A DNA stretch of 64,000 nucleotides, from the NCBI GenBank assembly GCA_050303415.1, contig JBNLBS010000011.1, forward strand, positions 66,003-130,002, read 5' to 3'. This document shows positions 54,413 through 63,746 of this stretch, one piece after another. Position numbers and translations under genes: made by a program. The notes under the pieces were generated by a model, which was given only the letters and a program-made list of their open reading frames with translations, searched no databases and had not been told where the DNA came from. Every line of letters starts with the position of its first letter. Positions within the stretch are counted from its first letter, which is position 1. Source of the stretch: JBNLBS01 sp050303415 (GTDB taxonomy: Bacteria; Pseudomonadota; Gammaproteobacteria; Methylococcales; Methylomonadaceae).

Positions 54413-54717
54413 GCTTACACCCCATTTAATTGTTAATTAATAAACCAGTTTCCGGTTTGTAATTATACGGCTATTAATGTAAATAAATTTTTATTTCTTG
54501 CTAAAAAACGAATTTACCAGTTTACATGCAGAGAATAAAGCAAATAAGTGATTAATTGTGAGTGTATGTTTTTTTCTGGGTCAGAAATGAGTAATTGTTA
54601 TAATTAAACATTGAAACATTTTATGAAGAGCTTGAATTAACCTAAGCCGGTTGAGTAAACTCACAGCTATTTTTGCTTAACTGGCATACCGATAAATACA
54701 GGTGATGTGATTCCCCC
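54413..54717. other. Intergenic region before yoaA
   Basis: 305 bases, divergent between the 88-aa gene and yoaA. It contains a short hairpin AAACC-AGTTTCC-GGTTT and otherwise nothing I can support. Promoters for both neighbours should be here. Confidence 0.45.
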
Positions 54718-56631
54718 GTGACAGAATTAGAAGACTTTTTTAGTAATGATGGCGGTTTAGCCAAAGTCATTTCCGGCTACAGACCGCGTTCGGCTCAGGT
54801 GGAAATGGCACAAGCTATTGCAGATGCGATAAATAATAATAAACATTTTATTGCAGAGGCGGGGACGGGGACGGGGAAGACGTTTGCTTATTTGATTCCA
54901 GCGATTTTTTCCGGCAAAAAAGTGATCGTTTCCACTGGTACCAAGAATCTTCAGGATCAGTTGTTCAATAAAGACTTGCCGGTTATTCGCAAAGCGGTCA
55001 AGGTGCCCTTTATTGCGGCTTTATTAAAAGGACGAAGTAATTATCTGTGTCGCTATCGTTTGTTGAATGCAGTTAATTCCACTCTGGGTTTCAGTAAAGA
55101 AGATGCAGATGCCTTGAACAAGATAAAATCCTGGTCTAATCGTACCAAAACTGGCGATATTGCTGAAATGTCGGAGGTTTCTGAGTCAAATCCGGTTTGG
55201 TTTCAAGCTACGTCAACGGTTGATAATTGTGTCGGGCAGGACTGTCCCGACTATGCCGAATGTTTTTTGGTTAAAGCGCGTAAAAAGGCGCAGGAAGCCG
55301 AAGTTCTGGTTATTAATCATCATTTACTCTGTGCCGATTGGTCTATTAGAGATACCGGATTTGGTGAATTATTGCCTAATGCGGAAGTTGTAATTATTGA
55401 CGAAGCGCATCAGCTGGCCGATACTGCATCCAATTTTTTAGGTATTTCCCTCGGTTCCAAACAAATGGTCGACTTAGCTAAAGACGCGTTAGCAGAATAC
55501 TTTAAAGACGCTACCGATATGCCGGATTTACGCACTGCTTGTGAAGATCTACAGTTTGAGGTGAAGGATTTAAGGCTGGCTTTTGGTATTGAACTCAGAC
55601 GGGGGGAATGGCAGGAGCTGGAAAATAATCCAAAAATTATGGCAGCGATAGAATCTGTTCAGGCTCAACTGCAACGATTGACCGATCAACTGGAAATTGT
55701 ATCGGTCAAAACCAAGGGCTTGGAATCCTGCTTTAAACGCTCACAGGATTTGATTGTGACGCTGGAAAATATCCTGAAAGACGATAGTGGTAAATGGATT
55801 CGTTGGTTTGAAACCTATAAAAACAGCTTTACCTTAAGCTGTACACCTTTAGATATCGCTTCTGAATTTAATAATTTTATGCGCCAATATCAGGCAGCAT
55901 GGATTTTTACCTCTGCGACGTTAAGCGTGGCAAAGAGTTTTGCACATTTCAGTAAGAATCTAGGTCTGTATGAAGTGGACAGTGAAAGTTGGCCCAGTCC
56001 TTTCGATTATCCCGAGCAATCTTTATTTTATCACCCAAAAGGCTTGCCCCAGCCAACCGACCCGGAATTTACCGATAAAATTGTCGAATTCGCTTTGCCG
56101 GTGCTTCAAGCCAGCCAGGGGCGTGCTTTTTTTCTGTTTACCAGCCATCGTGCACTTAAACGGGCAGCGGAGCTGTTAAAGGATAGACTGGATTACCCGT
56201 TGTTGATTCAAGGCTCAAAACCTAAGACAGTGCTGTTGGAACAGTTTAAACAACAAGATCATAGTATTTTATTGGGAACCTCCAGTTTTTGGGAGGGAGT
56301 GGATGTTAGAGGGGATGATTTATCCTGTGTGATAATAGACAAGTTGCCTTTTGCTTCCCCTGGAGATCCGGTGCTGAAAGCACGTTTGGATGCAATGAAA
56401 AAGCAGGGGCGAAATCCGTTTTTTGAACATCAGTTGCCTTCTGCGGTGATTGCCTTAAGGCAGGGTATCGGTCGACTGATCAGAGATGTGACCGATCGCG
56501 GAGTGTTAATGGTGTGTGATCCCAGACTGTTGAAGAAAGCCTATGGCCAGTTTTTTCTGGACAGCGTACCTGCGATGAAACGTACACGCGATATTGACGA
56601 CGTCCGTACATTTTTTAAACAAGAGAGTTAG
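54718..56631 (+). CDS. yoaA: DinG-family iron-sulphur helicase YoaA
   Basis: 637 residues with a GTG start at 54718. Walker A AEAGTGTGKTFAYLIP, DEAH box VVIIDEAHQLAD, and late QGIGRLIRDVTDRGVLMVCD. Four Cys for the Fe-S cluster lie between: one in SNYLCRYRLL, then NCVGQDCPDYAEC. It belongs to the XPD/DinG superfamily; in E. coli YoaA partners with HolC in repair at stalled forks. tsaB follows after 3 bases, an order kept in gammaproteobacteria. Confidence 0.92.
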   Translation: MTELEDFFSNDGGLAKVISGYRPRSAQVEMAQAIADAINNNKHFIAEAGTGTGKTFAYLIPAIFSGKKVIVSTGTKNLQDQLFNKDLPVIRKAVKVPFIAALLKGRSNYLCRYRLLNAVNSTLGFSKEDADALNKIKSWSNRTKTGDIAEMSEVSESNPVWFQATSTVDNCVGQDCPDYAECFLVKARKKAQEAEVLVINHHLLCADWSIRDTGFGELLPNAEVVIIDEAHQLADTASNFLGISLGSKQMVDLAKDALAEYFKDATDMPDLRTACEDLQFEVKDLRLAFGIELRRGEWQELENNPKIMAAIESVQAQLQRLTDQLEIVSVKTKGLESCFKRSQDLIVTLENILKDDSGKWIRWFETYKNSFTLSCTPLDIASEFNNFMRQYQAAWIFTSATLSVAKSFAHFSKNLGLYEVDSESWPSPFDYPEQSLFYHPKGLPQPTDPEFTDKIVEFALPVLQASQGRAFFLFTSHRALKRAAELLKDRLDYPLLIQGSKPKTVLLEQFKQQDHSILLGTSSFWEGVDVRGDDLSCVIIDKLPFASPGDPVLKARLDAMKKQGRNPFFEHQLPSAVIALRQGIGRLIRDVTDRGVLMVCDPRLLKKAYGQFFLDSVPAMKRTRDIDDVRTFFKQES

Positions 56632-56634
56632 ATT

Positions 56635-57318
56635 ATGAAGTTATTAGCGGTAGATACCTCTACTGAAGCGTGTTCGGCGGCATTATATGTAGACGGGCAG
56701 GTGATAGAGCGTTTCCAGCTGACTCCCAGAACCCACACCAAGGTAATCATGTCGATGATTGATTCGGTAATGGCTGAGGCTCAAATTACGCGTGCGCAGC
56801 TGGATGGGTTGGCATTTGGCCGAGGCCCTGGCTCGTTTACCGGTGTCAGAATTGCAACCGGTGTGATTCATGGCTTGGCTTTAGGTCTGGATTTACCTGT
56901 GGTGCCGGTTTCCACACTGGCTGCTCTGGCTCAGGATTATTTCAGCAAACAACCGGAAGATGTTGCTTTTGTCGCTATGGATGCTCGTATGGATGAAGTC
57001 TTCTGGGGTGTCTACCGGCGCGTAACAGACGGTTCGGTTGAACTGTTGGGGAAAGAAATGGTGTCTCCAGCGAATTCGGTCATTTATCCGGAGCTGAAAG
57101 GTGCCGGTGTCGGTTCTGGTTGGAAAGTTTATCCACAAACGTTGACTGAGCGGTTGAAAGATTGGGTAACACAGATCGAACCTGACTATTTTCCCACTTC
57201 AGCGGCAATTGCCCTGTTAGGTGTAAATGAATTTAACAAAGGCTTGGCGGTAGACGTTGAATTGGCTCAACCGGTATATTTGCGCGATAAAGTGGCCAAA
57301 AAAGAGTCGGAAAGGTAA
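56635..57318 (+). CDS. tsaB: tRNA threonylcarbamoyladenosine synthesis protein TsaB
   Basis: 227 residues. LLAVDTSTEACSAALYVDGQ at the start, the RTHTKVIMSMIDSVMAEAQI helix, and FGRGPGSFTGVRIATGVIHG are TsaB/YeaZ signatures of the ASKHA fold. It forms the TsaBDE complex that places t6A on tRNA. It starts 3 bases after yoaA. Confidence 0.94.
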   Translation: MKLLAVDTSTEACSAALYVDGQVIERFQLTPRTHTKVIMSMIDSVMAEAQITRAQLDGLAFGRGPGSFTGVRIATGVIHGLALGLDLPVVPVSTLAALAQDYFSKQPEDVAFVAMDARMDEVFWGVYRRVTDGSVELLGKEMVSPANSVIYPELKGAGVGSGWKVYPQTLTERLKDWVTQIEPDYFPTSAAIALLGVNEFNKGLAVDVELAQPVYLRDKVAKKESER

Positions 57319-57453
57319 TATTTTTTAAGTTTTTCATGTTGTTTTTATAATTAACGACAGGTTTTAGCACAAAGAATAATTACAAGGATTACTCAGTTGA
57401 AATTGGATAATTAGGTATAATGGTGCGATTTTAACTTTGCTTTGTAAACCCAG

Positions 57454-58074
57454 ATGTCGCAATACTTTGAGATTCACCCCGAAAACCCGCAATTACGATT
57501 GATTCATCGTGCGGTAGAAATCATTAAACAGGGCGGTGTTGTCGCTTATCCGACTGATTCGTCCTATGCTATGGCATGCCATATTGGCGATAAGCAGGCG
57601 ATTGATAGAATCCGCAGAATCAGGCGTCTGGATGATAAACATAATTTTACCCTGGTGTGTAACGATTTAACTCAGGTTTCAAATTTCACCAAAATGAATA
57701 ACGATGCCTATCGTTTGGTAAAAGCATTAACCCCTGGCGCATTTACCTTTATACTGGATGCAACGCGCGAAGTGCCACGCCGCCTTCAACACCCTAAGCG
57801 TAAAACGGTCGGTATCAGAATACCGGATCACCCGGTTGCTAAATTACTGGTGGAAGAACTGGGTGAGCCGATATTGAGTACAACTTTAATTTTACCGGAT
57901 CAGGATGAACCCTTTACCGATCCTTATGAGATCAGACAAAAGCTGGAACATGAGCTGGATTTGGTCATTGATGCCGGAATTATTGAATATGAACCAACGA
58001 CGGTAATCGTCTGTGATAAATCCGGCCCGGAAATAGTCAGGCAGGGTAAAGGCATTGCCACCATGCTTGAATAA
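57454..58074 (+). CDS. yciO: YciO/TsaC/Sua5 family protein
   Basis: 206 residues. MSQYFEIHPENPQLRLIHRA, VAYPTDSSYAMACHIGDKQA, HNFTLVCNDLTQ and PRRLQHPKRKTVGIRIPDHP match YciO more closely than TsaC. YciO shares the threonylcarbamoyl-AMP synthase fold; how much of that activity it keeps is debated. It stands at the head of a conserved run yciO-M50-scpA-scpB-rluB. Confidence 0.93.
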   Translation: MSQYFEIHPENPQLRLIHRAVEIIKQGGVVAYPTDSSYAMACHIGDKQAIDRIRRIRRLDDKHNFTLVCNDLTQVSNFTKMNNDAYRLVKALTPGAFTFILDATREVPRRLQHPKRKTVGIRIPDHPVAKLLVEELGEPILSTTLILPDQDEPFTDPYEIRQKLEHELDLVIDAGIIEYEPTTVIVCDKSGPEIVRQGKGIATMLE

Positions 58075-58098
58075 TAAAGAAATGAAAGGATTTAACGT

Positions 58099-58755
58099 AT
58101 GATGAATGAGCTAACCCTGATTCAACGCATCGTGGTTTGGATTTTACCCGTTATTTTTGCCATTACCGTGCATGAGGTTGCACATGGCTGGGTGGCTAAA
58201 AAACGTGGTGATAACACCGCATGGATGCTGGGTCGTTTGACCTTAAATCCTATAAAGCACATTGATATATTGGGTACCATAATTATCCCGGGCTTATTGC
58301 TTATTTCATTTACCGGATTTGTTTTTGGCTGGGCAAAACCAGTACCGGTGGATGCCAGAAACTTTAAAAACCCTAAGGGTGATATGGCGCTTGTGGCGTT
58401 GGCCGGGCCGGTAGCTAATTTACTGATGGCTGTTTTATGGGCATTAATAGCCAGAACCGGGGTTATGTTGGATTCAGAAACCATATCGTTACCTTTAATT
58501 TATTCCGGTATCGCAGGCATAAGTATTAATCTGGTTTTAGCTTTAATCAACTTTTTACCCATTCCACCTTTGGATGGAAGTCGCATTGTGACATGGTTGT
58601 TACCTAATAAACTGGCATGGCAGTATAACCGATTGGATAGGTTTGGTTTTATCATTCTGCTGGTACTTTTATGGAGTGGAGGTTTGTCGCTAATCCTGGG
58701 GTATCCTATCTATTGGATGCAAAATCTTTTTTTAACTTTGGCCGGTTTACAATAG
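58099..58755 (+). CDS. Site-2-protease-like M50 family membrane protein
   Basis: 218 residues; the ATG at 58102 is an alternative start. HEVAHGW in the first helix supplies the zinc site (AITVHEVAHGWVAKKRGDNT) and NFLPIPPLDGSRIV the third ligand. Four to five membrane helices. This small class sits between yciO and scpA in many gammaproteobacteria; its substrate is unknown. It is unrelated to the M50-HlyD fusion at 39650 beyond the shared fold. Confidence 0.88.
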   Translation: MMNELTLIQRIVVWILPVIFAITVHEVAHGWVAKKRGDNTAWMLGRLTLNPIKHIDILGTIIIPGLLLISFTGFVFGWAKPVPVDARNFKNPKGDMALVALAGPVANLLMAVLWALIARTGVMLDSETISLPLIYSGIAGISINLVLALINFLPIPPLDGSRIVTWLLPNKLAWQYNRLDRFGFIILLVLLWSGGLSLILGYPIYWMQNLFLTLAGLQ

Positions 58756-58761
58756 ATTTTA

Positions 58762-59577
58762 ATGGATCAGCAGAGCCAAGATATTGATCAGACGTTAGTG
58801 CCCTCATTTGCAATTGTTGACGGCGCGCCTTTTAATGAAATGCCGGAGGATTTATATATCCCGCCTGATGCATTAAAGGTGTTTCTGGAAGCTTTCGAAG
58901 GTCCGCTGGATTTATTGTTATATTTGATCAGGCGTCAAAATCTGGATATCCTTAACATTCCTGTCGCGCAGATTACCCTACAATATATCGGTTATATTGA
59001 CATGATGGATCAGTTGCAGATGGAGTTGGCGGCCGAATATCTGCTCATGGCGGCTTTGCTGGCAGAAATTAAATCCAGGATGTTATTGCCGCGCCAGGTT
59101 GAAGCGGAGGACGAAGAAGACGATCCTCGTGCCTTGTTGATTCGTAAACTGCAGGAATATGAGAATATAAAACTTGCCGCAGATGAACTGGATCAATTGC
59201 CGCGTATTGAGCGGGATATTTTTCCTGCCAATGCAGAAGTTGCCTTAGAACATGTTGAAAAGAAATTACCGGATGTTCAACTAAAAGAAATGCTGCTGGC
59301 ATTTCAGGATGTATTGAAGCGAGTTGAGCAGTTAAGTCATCATCATATAACAAAAGAGCCGTTGTCAGTCCGTGAACGAATGTCAAACATTTTGGAGCAT
59401 CTTAAAGGGACGGATAGCCTCATTTTTTCTCAGCTCTTCGTTAAAACAGAAGGTAAGCATGGGGTCGTGGTCTCGTTTCTTGCCATTCTTGAACTCAGCA
59501 AAGAAGGACTTATTGACATTACCCAATCCGAACCGTTTGCCGAGCTCAGAGTCCAAACACGTTCTGCTGTTGCCTGA
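58762..59577 (+). CDS. scpA: Segregation and condensation protein ScpA
   Basis: 271 residues. FEGPLDLLLYLIRRQNLDIL is the SMC-binding N-terminal part and MAALLAEIKSRMLLP the next; the C-terminal winged helix (VVSFLAILELSKEGLIDITQ) is complete. It is the kleisin of the SMC-ScpAB complex or of an MksB-type complex. It lies 6 bases after the M50 gene. Confidence 0.93.
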   Translation: MDQQSQDIDQTLVPSFAIVDGAPFNEMPEDLYIPPDALKVFLEAFEGPLDLLLYLIRRQNLDILNIPVAQITLQYIGYIDMMDQLQMELAAEYLLMAALLAEIKSRMLLPRQVEAEDEEDDPRALLIRKLQEYENIKLAADELDQLPRIERDIFPANAEVALEHVEKKLPDVQLKEMLLAFQDVLKRVEQLSHHHITKEPLSVRERMSNILEHLKGTDSLIFSQLFVKTEGKHGVVVSFLAILELSKEGLIDITQSEPFAELRVQTRSAVA

Positions 59578-59602
59578 CTTTAACCCTTTAGAAAAAATAG
59601 AT

Positions 59603-60253
59603 ATGGAAACCAAGAGAATAGTCGAATCTATTTTATTTGCTGCCGGAAAACCGATGACGGTAAAACAGGTCCAGCAGGTCTTTCCTGAATTGGAACGGCC
59701 GGAACTGAATGAAATTCAAACAGCCATTGATGCAATTACCACAGATTACTCTTCCAGGCCGATTGAGCTTAAACAGGTAGCGAGTGGTTATCGTTTTCAA
59801 GTTAAAAAAGAAATGGCGCCCTGGGTATCAAGATTGTTTGAAGAAAAACCTCCAAAATATTCACGTGCATTGCTGGAAACGTTGGCGATTATTGCCTATC
59901 GACAGCCGGTTACACGAGGTGATATCGAAGATATCAGAGGGGTTAGCGTGAGCTCTAATATTATTCATACCCTGTTGGAACGGGAATGGATTAGAGTGGT
60001 CGCACATAAAGAAGCGCCGGGCCGACCGGCCTTGTATGGAACCAATAAACAGTTTCTAGATTATTTTGATCTTACATCATTAAGCGAATTACCAACTTTA
60101 CAGGAAATTCAGGAGCTTGATGTTCAGGAAAGCAACCCACAGCCAGAAATACAGGTAGAGAGTGAAAAACAACAGACACAACAAGCAAGTAACGGCGAAA
60201 CCCACGCGCAAGAAAAAGCCGATCACAGCCGCGAAGAAGCCGCAGCAGAATAG
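59603..60253 (+). CDS. scpB: Segregation and condensation protein ScpB
   Basis: 216 residues from the ATG at 59603, where METKRIVESILFAAGKPMTV is the family start; the open frame runs back to 59372 inside scpA but that part is not protein-like. Two winged helices are visible (YSRALLETLAIIAYRQPVTR, GDIEDIRGVSVSSNIIHTLL). The C-terminal tail is Gln/Glu-rich and is overlapped for 92 bases by rluB in another frame. Confidence 0.93.
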   Translation: METKRIVESILFAAGKPMTVKQVQQVFPELERPELNEIQTAIDAITTDYSSRPIELKQVASGYRFQVKKEMAPWVSRLFEEKPPKYSRALLETLAIIAYRQPVTRGDIEDIRGVSVSSNIIHTLLEREWIRVVAHKEAPGRPALYGTNKQFLDYFDLTSLSELPTLQEIQELDVQESNPQPEIQVESEKQQTQQASNGETHAQEKADHSREEAAAE

Positions 60254-61028
60254 AAGTAATCATCCTGAACAAAGCGGTCCTGCCGAACGTATACAAAAAG
60301 TCCTGGCACGAGGGGGGTTAGGTTCGCGCAGAGAAATTGAGCGTTGGATTGAGGAAGGTCGGTTAAAGCTTAATGGCGAAACGGTTAAATTGGGCGCTCA
60401 ATTAAAATCGGGCGATCATTTGCAGCTTAATGGCAGGGTGGTTAATTGGGAAAAATACGGAGAACAGCCGACTCGTGTTCTGGTCTATCATAAAGCGACA
60501 GGGGAACTGGTAACCCGTAAAGACCCTGAAGGTCGTGACAATATATTCAAACGGTTGCCTAAATTACCAGTCGGTCGATGGATTGCTGTCGGGCGCCTGG
60601 ATATTAATACCTCAGGCCTGTTGCTGGTCACTAATAATGGTGAGTTGGCCAATAAGTTAATGCATCCGTCGACTCATATTGATCGCGAATACACGGTGCG
60701 TGTATTAGGTGATATTACCGATGAAATGATAGAAAGCTTAAAGACGGGGATTGAGCTGGAAGATGGTATGGCTCATTTTGACGATATACAATTTGTCGGT
60801 GGTGAAGGGGCTAACAAATGGTATAGCGTGGTTGTCACCGAGGGTAGGAATCGTTTAGTCAGGCGTCTGTGGGAAGCGTTGGATGTAAAGGTTAGCCGGC
60901 TTATGCGCGTTCGCTACGGACCAGCATTTTTACCTGACAATCTCAAGGCGCATTCATATTATGAGTTAAATGAGAAAGAACTGGCTCAGTTGCAGGATTA
61001 TGCCGGGTTAAAACCGAACCAAAGATAA
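60162..61028 (+). CDS. rluB: Ribosomal large subunit pseudouridine synthase RluB
   Basis: 288 residues with a GTG start at 60162 preceded by AGGTAGAG. A basic N-terminal arm (TRKKKPITAAKKPQQNR) leads to an S4 domain (RIQKVLARGGLGSRREIERW) and the RsuA/RluB catalytic domain with Asp in GRLDINTSGLLLVTNNG. It makes pseudouridine 2605 in 23S rRNA. The first 92 bases overlap scpB; a start after the overlap would lose the basic arm and part of the S4 domain. Confidence 0.92.
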   Translation: MKNNRHNKQVTAKPTRKKKPITAAKKPQQNRSNHPEQSGPAERIQKVLARGGLGSRREIERWIEEGRLKLNGETVKLGAQLKSGDHLQLNGRVVNWEKYGEQPTRVLVYHKATGELVTRKDPEGRDNIFKRLPKLPVGRWIAVGRLDINTSGLLLVTNNGELANKLMHPSTHIDREYTVRVLGDITDEMIESLKTGIELEDGMAHFDDIQFVGGEGANKWYSVVVTEGRNRLVRRLWEALDVKVSRLMRVRYGPAFLPDNLKAHSYYELNEKELAQLQDYAGLKPNQR

Positions 61029-61052
61029 TTTCCATTGGTTAACTATACCAAT

Positions 61053-61077
61053 ACAGGCGACTGTATTAGTCGCCTGT
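61053..61077. terminator. Hairpin between rluB and the diguanylate cyclase gene
   Basis: ACAGGCGACT (61053-61062), loop GTATT, AGTCGCCTGT (61068-61077). It overlaps the first base of the minus-strand gene's stop. No strong T-run is present on either side, so a modest bidirectional terminator is likely. Confidence 0.6.
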
Positions 61078-61961
61078 CAATTAATAATTACCCTATTTCT
61101 ACCGCTTTGTTTTGCTTGATACATTGCCGTATCGGCACGTTTAACAAATGAGTCCAGGTCATCATTGCCGAGTAGACTGGTTACACCGAGACTGGCGGTC
61201 ATTTTTAATACTTCCATACCATAAGCCAACGTTAGGTTTTCTATGGCTACGCGAATTCTTTCGGACAACAGTGCCGCACCTTGTAGATCTGTGTCACTCA
61301 TTAAAATAACAAACTCCTCGCCTCCATAGCGAAAGGCTATATCACTGTCTCGAATGGTTTTGTTAATGCAGTTTGCTACACATTTCAGCGCTTGGTCACC
61401 ACAATCGTGTCCATAGTTGTCATTAATGGATTTAAAATGATCGATATCCAGAAAAATGACTGATAAATGACTGGAATGTCTTTTAGCCAATTTAATTTCA
61501 CGTTTTACCATATCATCAAAAGCCGCCCTGTTTCGGGTGTGAGTCAATGGATCGGTGTGCGCCATTTTTAAGGCATTATGAAATAAAGTGGCATTTTTTA
61601 GCGGATAAATCAGGCAGCATAACAAAGTTTCCAGAAGCTTTAATTCATTATCATCAAATTTGTTTCTGCGCATTAGCTTAAATACGCCCAATGACTGTTT
61701 TTCCGCCATTAATGTATAAGTACATGAGTTGCGGGTAACGATGCCCTTACTGTGTTCAATTTCAAATGCCTTATTTGAATAAACATAGCCTGAATGAGGG
61801 ATCAACTGCTGAATTTTATGGCTGAAAATAGAAATCAGTTCATCAAACTCCAGCGTGGTTTGCAAAGCAGAGCTTATATCATAATTATGAAGATTGATGG
61901 CTTTGGTGGCTTCAAAAGTATGATTGCTGACGACAGCTAAATTACTTACTTTCTTCTGCAT
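61077..61961 (-). CDS. GGDEF diguanylate cyclase with GAF-like N-terminus
   Basis: 294 residues from the ATG at 61961, preceded by GAGGAAA; an upstream in-frame start at 62015 lacks one. The N-terminal about 115 residues look like a GAF-like sensor (ALQTTLEFDELISIFSHKIQ, LMAEKQSLGVFKLMR). The GGDEF domain has DPLTHTRNRAAFDD, active site GGEEF and an inhibitory RDSD five residues before it. It should make cyclic di-GMP; the signal is unknown. It is a second cyclase besides the DosC-like one at 12433. Confidence 0.9.
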   Translation of the reverse strand: MQKKVSNLAVVSNHTFEATKAINLHNYDISSALQTTLEFDELISIFSHKIQQLIPHSGYVYSNKAFEIEHSKGIVTRNSCTYTLMAEKQSLGVFKLMRRNKFDDNELKLLETLLCCLIYPLKNATLFHNALKMAHTDPLTHTRNRAAFDDMVKREIKLAKRHSSHLSVIFLDIDHFKSINDNYGHDCGDQALKCVANCINKTIRDSDIAFRYGGEEFVILMSDTDLQGAALLSERIRVAIENLTLAYGMEVLKMTASLGVTSLLGNDDLDSFVKRADTAMYQAKQSGRNRVIIN

Positions 61962-62247
61962 AACAATTTCCTCGTTAGTAAATCTATATTCATGTATAAG
62001 CGAGGAGTGTGCCATTTTTTATAAAATTATAATAAAACAATAGCTTATTGTTTTATTTTTTAATTTTTATGCAGTGGGTGCCATTTTATTGACGGGTAGG
62101 CCGGCAGGTTTTTGCCACAATATTTTTTACCGAATCGAAAAACAATAGCTCGTTTGGTCTGTTGAGGTGAAATGTTGAAATGATAATAAGGCTGGCAACG
62201 GCAAAGTATTTGCCGTTGCCAGTGGGTTTGAGAACCCCGATAGAGGG

Positions 62248-62988
62248 TTAGTCGCTGTTACCTTGATAAGCCAGTTCATTTTCTTCAACTGGATTGGGTC
62301 TGCCCATAAAGAATTTCTTAAAGTACGGCATAAAGCTGGCTGTGATCGGGATGGAATAAAAGCAATACATGGCGGCTGCCTCGCCGGTTGAAACGCCAAA
62401 AATCCACTGTGGCATAAATAATGTCATAATCGCCATAAAAAAATGATACGAGGCGATACGCCAGTTATTTTTCCAGACAAAACCGCTTAGAGCCAGTCCG
62501 AAAAAAGAACCGTGGGTAACCAGCAGCCCGAAAGCACTGGTGATATGATAGCCGATATGATACTCACCCATAAACAGACAGGAAACCATATTGCCAATAA
62601 AATTGGGTTCGATGCCTGGAATCTGCCATTCTTTGGGTAAAAAGCTGAAGATGAAAAAAGAACCGCTTAAGATAACGCCTAAAATGGTGGCTTTTTTTAG
62701 CGCTTCTTTATCAGTGGAATAGGTGGCCAGCGCCGGCATAATGGCTAATGCCTGCAAACTGATATGGTAGGTTGAAAGTTCGCTTAAAAACAGGTTGGTA
62801 CCATAGCCGCATTGATCGGCAACCGGATAGGCATAATACTGGATAAGCTCCATCAAGGAAAAATGGAAGATTGCATAAGCCCTGGCAATGCGTACCCACA
62901 CTGGTTCTGATTTATCCATGACCGTAACGGTGGAGGCAACAAGGCCAACAACCCCTAAGCCAAGAGACATATTTGCACTAAAACACAT
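62248..62988 (-). CDS. MCFSA-type integral membrane protein (DUF6629-like)
   Basis: 246 residues with seven or so membrane helices. It starts MCFSANMSLGLGVVGLVAST, the opening of a small family I recall as DUF6629 (or the related DUF5765). Conserved-looking polar residues occur in helices (FHFSLMELIQYY, GEYHIGYH). Function unknown. It is monocistronic by spacing, with 290 bases to the cyclase gene. Confidence 0.7.
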   Translation of the reverse strand: MCFSANMSLGLGVVGLVASTVTVMDKSEPVWVRIARAYAIFHFSLMELIQYYAYPVADQCGYGTNLFLSELSTYHISLQALAIMPALATYSTDKEALKKATILGVILSGSFFIFSFLPKEWQIPGIEPNFIGNMVSCLFMGEYHIGYHITSAFGLLVTHGSFFGLALSGFVWKNNWRIASYHFFMAIMTLFMPQWIFGVSTGEAAAMYCFYSIPITASFMPYFKKFFMGRPNPVEENELAYQGNSD

Positions 62989-63388
62989 AGTTATTCCTTA
63001 TTTATTGTTGTTATCCTAAAAAAATCAATTTCTAGCATCCAGATACAGGCGGATAATGCATCATCGCCACACATTATCCGTGGTAATTGATTTTTTTAAA
63101 ATTATGGTTAAAAGGATAACCGTAAAAAATACCAGAAATTTTAGCTGATGTCTTTCGTTTTTTTATAATGCTTCTGGTTAATACATAACTATAAGCAATA
63201 GTGTATAAGTAACAATTTGAATTGATAATCGTTGGTTTGGGAGCGGCCAGATATAGAAAAATTGGTCTGGTTGATTTTAGTAAATACAGTAGGTTTATAT
63301 TTTTAGCTCATTACTCATAGAGTCTTAAGAAAACGTCTTTGTAATAAATAATATTATAATCAGTAACTTTGCCATTATGCTGGCTGCC
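62989..63388. other. Intergenic region before the IS3 element
   Basis: 400 bases without an open frame of note. It must hold the promoter of the minus-strand membrane protein gene. I see no clear hairpin or operator. Confidence 0.45.
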
Positions 63389-63455
63389 TGTAGTGGTTTA
63401 ATAGCACCGGACACTTTAATGAGAGACAATACACGTCAAACATTAAGGTATCAAA

Positions 63456-63746
63456 ATGGGACAGAAAAGAACATATAAACAGTACAGCAAAGAATTCAAA
63501 GGGGAAGCCGTTAATTTAGTGTTAGAGCAAGGTTATTCGGTGCCGGAAGCGGCTAAATCACTGGGTATTGCTACGAATATGTTGTATCGCTGGAAGCAAC
63601 AAATTGAAGAGCAACGACAAGGAAAGGCAGTCAGTGAAGATGAACGGGATGAGCTTAAACGGTTGCGAAAAGAAGTGAAACAATTACGGATGGAGAAAGA
63701 GATATTAAAAAAGGCCAGTGCCTTCTTCGCGAAAGAAATGAAGTGA
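63456..63746 (+). CDS. IS3-family transposase OrfA
   Basis: 96 residues. Helix-turn-helix YKQYSKEFKGEAVNLVLEQG with SVPEAAKSLGIATNMLYRWK, then a leucine zipper (ELKRLRKEVKQLRMEKEILK). It binds the IS ends. It is intact and overlaps orfB by 4 bases (GTGA). Confidence 0.92.
   Translation: MGQKRTYKQYSKEFKGEAVNLVLEQGYSVPEAAKSLGIATNMLYRWKQQIEEQRQGKAVSEDERDELKRLRKEVKQLRMEKEILKKASAFFAKEMK
63707..63713 (+). other. Programmed -1 frameshift site
   Basis: A-AAA-AAG in the orfA frame (last A of TTA, then AAA AAG). A -1 slip joins orfA to the orfB frame, giving the OrfAB transposase; the new frame is open through 63743 to the window end. Confidence 0.85.

Noticed and set aside
57397..57421. Promoter TTGAAA/TATAAT before yciO
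   Set aside because: The spacing is 13 bases, too short for a sigma-70 promoter, so only the -10 box is suggestive.
57454..58074. TsaC proper
   Set aside because: The N-terminus and PRRLQHPKRK region match YciO better; TsaC is usually shorter at the N-terminus.
62127..62399. 90-aa open frame on the minus strand
   Set aside because: It overlaps the 3' end of the membrane protein gene in another frame and has no family resemblance.
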